Of a stretch of DNA of 30,441 nucleotides, positions 27,911-30,441 are shown piece by piece (the first letter of the stretch is position 1; the number at the start of each line of letters is the position of its first letter). The DNA lies in assembly GCA_024638525.1 (NCBI GenBank), contig JAHEKB010000003.1, positions 1 to 30,441 of the forward strand, in the 5' to 3' direction. Both the position numbers and the translations under genes were made by a program. This DNA comes from Bacteroidota bacterium. Its GTDB lineage: Bacteria; Bacteroidota; Bacteroidia; NS11-12g; UBA9320. The notes under the pieces are model-generated. The model was not told where the DNA came from, made no database searches, and worked only from the letters and a program-made list of their open reading frames with translations.

Positions 27911-30441
27911 ATGAGATCTAAAAAGTACTTTCTACTGATTACTCTGATTTTTTGTCTACAAATCAATGTCTTAGGTCAAGGCAGTCATATCCAAATAGTC
28001 AGGGCTGAAGGGGGCGAAATCTTACATGCTAAGTTGCATGAAAAAGAGAGAATAAGCATAGACCAAGCCATTGGTTTTGTTTCTGAGATATACGGATTTG
28101 GAAAAGGTCAGGGCTTTGAGGTCAAAGGCAGCATTGGAGAAAAAAGTGGGGAGTATCACTTGAGACTTCAACATACCGTGGAAGGTACAGCGGTCAAGGG
28201 TAGTGAGCTGATTTGCCATTTCAACAATGGCCTACTACATTCATTTAATGGTCGAATTTATAGCATTGATTTACAAAGGCCCAAGATTGAGATTGACCAA
28301 GCTCGCGAGATAGCGATATCCAACATAGGCGAGGCAGTCTTTAGTTGGACTTTAAAAGAAGAAGAGGCAATGCTTAAAGTTTGGAAAGAAGACAGTTCTG
28401 CTTCTTACTATCCAAAAGGTGAGCTAATTTATATACCTCAAAATCTTTCATTCGAAAATGATTTTGCCTTGTGTTATGCTTTTGAAATAAACGCAGTGGA
28501 ACCCTTGATCAGACGAGAGGTTTATGTCAATAGCCGCAGTGGAGAAATCTGGGCGGAACAAGATTTAATTCACGTCACTGATGTTCCGGGAACAGCCAAT
28601 ACCAGATATAGAGGATTAAGGTCAATTACTACAGACAGCGTAAGTCCAGGAGTCTATCGCTTAAGAGAGTCCGGCAGAGGAGGAGGAATTGAAACCTATG
28701 ACATGAATCAAGGCACAAGCTATGCCGCTGCAGTAGATTTTACCGATGCCGACAATTATTGGAACAACTACAATGCCCAGTTCGATGAAATTGCAGGCGA
28801 TGCTCATTTTGGAGCGGAGATTACCTACGATTATTTCTGGGACAATTTTAATAGGAACAGTTTTGATGACAATGGAGCCAAGATACGGAGCTATGTACAT
28901 TACAGATCCAATTACTCCAATGCATTTTGGAATGGGGCGGTAATGACCTATGGAGATGGTAATGGGACAACAGTTTATCCATTGACTAGCATAGATGTTT
29001 GTGGTCATGAAATTGCGCATGCCGTGACAACCAACAGTGCCGGTTTGATCTATCGCTGGGAAAGCGGGGCCTTGAACGAATCATTCAGCGATATCTTTGG
29101 CAATGCTATTGAAAGATACGCGGATTCAAGCCAATTCAATTGGCGAATAGGAGAGGACATTCTAGCCAGTGCCAATGGCATTAGAAATATGGCGAATCCA
29201 AACACACATGGCGATCCAGATACGTATTTAGGTACATTCTGGCACACTGCCGCAACCGACAACGGAGGAGTGCATACCAATAGCGGGGTTCAAAACTACT
29301 GGTTCTACCTCTTAAGCGAAGGTGGTAGCGGTAGCAACGACAATGCCGATGCCTTTACTGTAGATAGTTTAGGGATACACAAGGCCGAAGCCATTGCATA
29401 TAGAAATTTGACCGTTTATCTGACATCTGGTTCTCAGTATGCAGATGCCCGGTATTACGGAATAAAGAGTGCTGAAGATCTGTTTGGTCCTTGTTCAGAT
29501 GAAGTAATTGCCACTACCAATGCGTGGTATGCGGTAGGTGTTGGTGATGAATACGACAGCTCATTGGTTACTGCCGACTTTACCGCTGATACCACTTATT
29601 GCTATGGAATTGAACTGGTTCAATTTCAAAATCTATCTTCCAATGGAAAAAGTTTTCAATGGTCATTCGGAGATGATAGTACCTCATCACTTAGGGATCC
29701 TGCTCATATTTATGGCCAGCAGGGATCGTTTAGCGTTGAATTGATTGCGGAAAGTTGTTTCAACGGCTTGTATGACACCATTAGTAAAACAGACTTTATC
29801 GTCATCGACTCCAGTCAAGACATCTGCAATGCGGTGCTGATGACAAGGGGTCAATGGGATACCGTATACGCTTGCGAAACTTTTGTTTATGACCACAGTG
29901 GTGAAGAGGACTATACCGATTTGGTAAGGGATACCTTGACCATCGTCTTTGCACCATCAGATAGCGCACATTTGACTTTCCATGATTTCTTCTATGAAAC
30001 CGATTGGGACAGTTTGTTCATTTATGATGGTTATGATCCTTCTGCTCCACTAATTGGAGGTTATACCGGGAATACCTTGCCCAATGGAGGTAATCCGATT
30101 CGACTGAACAATGGAGCGGTAACCTTGATACACTTTTCTGATCCCTTTGTGGTTGAACTGGGCTTCAAGGCATTTCTTGAGGCATTTAGACCAAACTTAA
30201 GTTTGCAAAGAACTGCAGATACACTGGTGTGTTACGGCCAAGACTTGAGCTTGGAAGCACAGTTATCAGGAGGTTATCCAGGAGATTATGCCTATTGGTG
30301 GAACGGAATTAGAGGGGACAGCACCTTGGATCTCACAGTCTGGAAAGACACTACTATCTACCTCACAGCAGGAGACCTTTGCACCAAAACATTCATCAAT
30401 GACTCTATAGTAATCAGGGTGAGAGATACCCTAAAATTGGC
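27911..30441 (+). CDS. M4 (thermolysin-like) metallopeptidase with PKD and CUB-like domains, 3' end outside window
   Basis: An open frame of 843 codons with no stop before the window edge. The signal peptide is MRSKKYFLLITLIFCLQINV with cleavage near LGQ. An FTP/PepSY-type propeptide spans about 25-220. The M4 catalytic domain (about 225-545) has HEIAH (H366, E367, H370), the third zinc ligand E390 in ALNESFSDIFG and proton donor H455 in GGVHTNSG. A PKD domain (about 556-632; FQWSFGDDS), a CUB-like domain (about 639-760; FFYETDWDSLFIYDG) and an Ig-like stretch with VCYGQDLSLEAQLSGG (from 773) follow. It is probably secreted, perhaps by type 9 secretion with a C-terminal domain beyond the window. 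It is divergent from the S8 peptidase. Confidence 0.95.
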   Translation, partial: MRSKKYFLLITLIFCLQINVLGQGSHIQIVRAEGGEILHAKLHEKERISIDQAIGFVSEIYGFGKGQGFEVKGSIGEKSGEYHLRLQHTVEGTAVKGSELICHFNNGLLHSFNGRIYSIDLQRPKIEIDQAREIAISNIGEAVFSWTLKEEEAMLKVWKEDSSASYYPKGELIYIPQNLSFENDFALCYAFEINAVEPLIRREVYVNSRSGEIWAEQDLIHVTDVPGTANTRYRGLRSITTDSVSPGVYRLRESGRGGGIETYDMNQGTSYAAAVDFTDADNYWNNYNAQFDEIAGDAHFGAEITYDYFWDNFNRNSFDDNGAKIRSYVHYRSNYSNAFWNGAVMTYGDGNGTTVYPLTSIDVCGHEIAHAVTTNSAGLIYRWESGALNESFSDIFGNAIERYADSSQFNWRIGEDILASANGIRNMANPNTHGDPDTYLGTFWHTAATDNGGVHTNSGVQNYWFYLLSEGGSGSNDNADAFTVDSLGIHKAEAIAYRNLTVYLTSGSQYADARYYGIKSAEDLFGPCSDEVIATTNAWYAVGVGDEYDSSLVTADFTADTTYCYGIELVQFQNLSSNGKSFQWSFGDDSTSSLRDPAHIYGQQGSFSVELIAESCFNGLYDTISKTDFIVIDSSQDICNAVLMTRGQWDTVYACETFVYDHSGEEDYTDLVRDTLTIVFAPSDSAHLTFHDFFYETDWDSLFIYDGYDPSAPLIGGYTGNTLPNGGNPIRLNNGAVTLIHFSDPFVVELGFKAFLEAFRPNLSLQRTADTLVCYGQDLSLEAQLSGGYPGDYAYWWNGIRGDSTLDLTVWKDTTIYLTAGDLCTKTFINDSIVIRVRDTLKL

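Noticed and set aside
27787..27966. 60-residue N-terminal extension of the S8 peptidase
   Set aside because: It would place the promoter and palindrome inside the gene and put the lipoprotein signal peptide in mid-chain; ATG at 27786 is far better.
28661..29020. 119-residue minus-strand open frame inside the M4 gene
   Set aside because: It is antisense to the M4 zinc-binding region, whose motifs are intact on the plus strand.

Overview
The window looks like chromosomal DNA of a Bacteroidota (Flavobacteriales-like) bacterium. The support is: promoter -7 boxes matching TAnnTTTG in front of many genes, little sign of Shine-Dalgarno sequences, frequent GTG and TTG starts, and typical families of the phylum (TonB with a Pro/acidic linker, PorT-like beta-barrel, C1 peptidase with a DUF4384-like region, DUF6427-like membrane protein, FbaB-AccD and GcvH-VanZ-TonB neighbourhoods, long multidomain secreted M4 peptidase). 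The species cannot be named from the sequence. I see no tRNA, rRNA, CRISPR array, phage genes or transposase gene.

Layout. 1-99: a degenerate hexanucleotide repeat whose minus strand is rich in GGG tracts. 118-5916: Nramp-like transporter, YqgE/AlgH, small His-bearing membrane protein, HflX (minus), an unrecognised exported protein and a DUF6427-like membrane protein. 5958-9725: ribosome recycling factor, histidine phosphatase (minus), hotdog thioesterase plus isochorismate synthase (menaquinone entry), Aat (minus) and an FAH-fold enzyme. 9808-13804: M23 peptidase plus Bcp peroxidase, a short SSB (minus) and RmuC, closed by a terminator. 13864-17358 (all minus): FbaB, AccD, GcvH, VanZ and TonB, in transcription order. 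17400-20007: a GNAT acetyltransferase, then a 268-bp spacer with nested inverted repeats and a G5-AGCT-C5-type palindrome, then an S9 lipoprotein peptidase (minus). 20170-22989: a lipoprotein, a membrane-anchored C1 peptidase and a beta-barrel protein. 23013-26004: a sulfur-related cluster (MBL-rhodanese fusion, TauE/SafE exporter, Cys-rich Crp/Fnr regulator). 26026-30441: a YdeI-like protein, an S8 lipoprotein peptidase and a divergent, truncated M4 metallopeptidase that runs off the end.

How the genes work together. The Crp/Fnr regulator, TauE exporter and persulfide-dioxygenase-like fusion form a plausible sulfane-sulfur detoxification module. A GTGA-N6-TCAC operator-like site lies upstream of the fusion gene's -7 box. 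The hotdog thioesterase and isochorismate synthase overlap and fit menaquinone synthesis. Five different peptidase families (M23, S9, C1, S8, M4) are exported, which suits a polymer-degrading lifestyle. S8 and M4 are transcribed divergently around a perfect 17-bp palindrome.

Architecture is compact. Five convergent pairs meet with overlaps or gaps of 0-2 bp, and several -7 boxes sit only 3-6 nt before the start codon, implying leaderless or nearly leaderless mRNAs. No clearly novel multi-gene defence or mobile system is visible. The best leads are the sulfur regulon site, the S8/M4 divergent palindrome, the nested repeat element at 17824-17941 and the G-rich repeat at the left edge.
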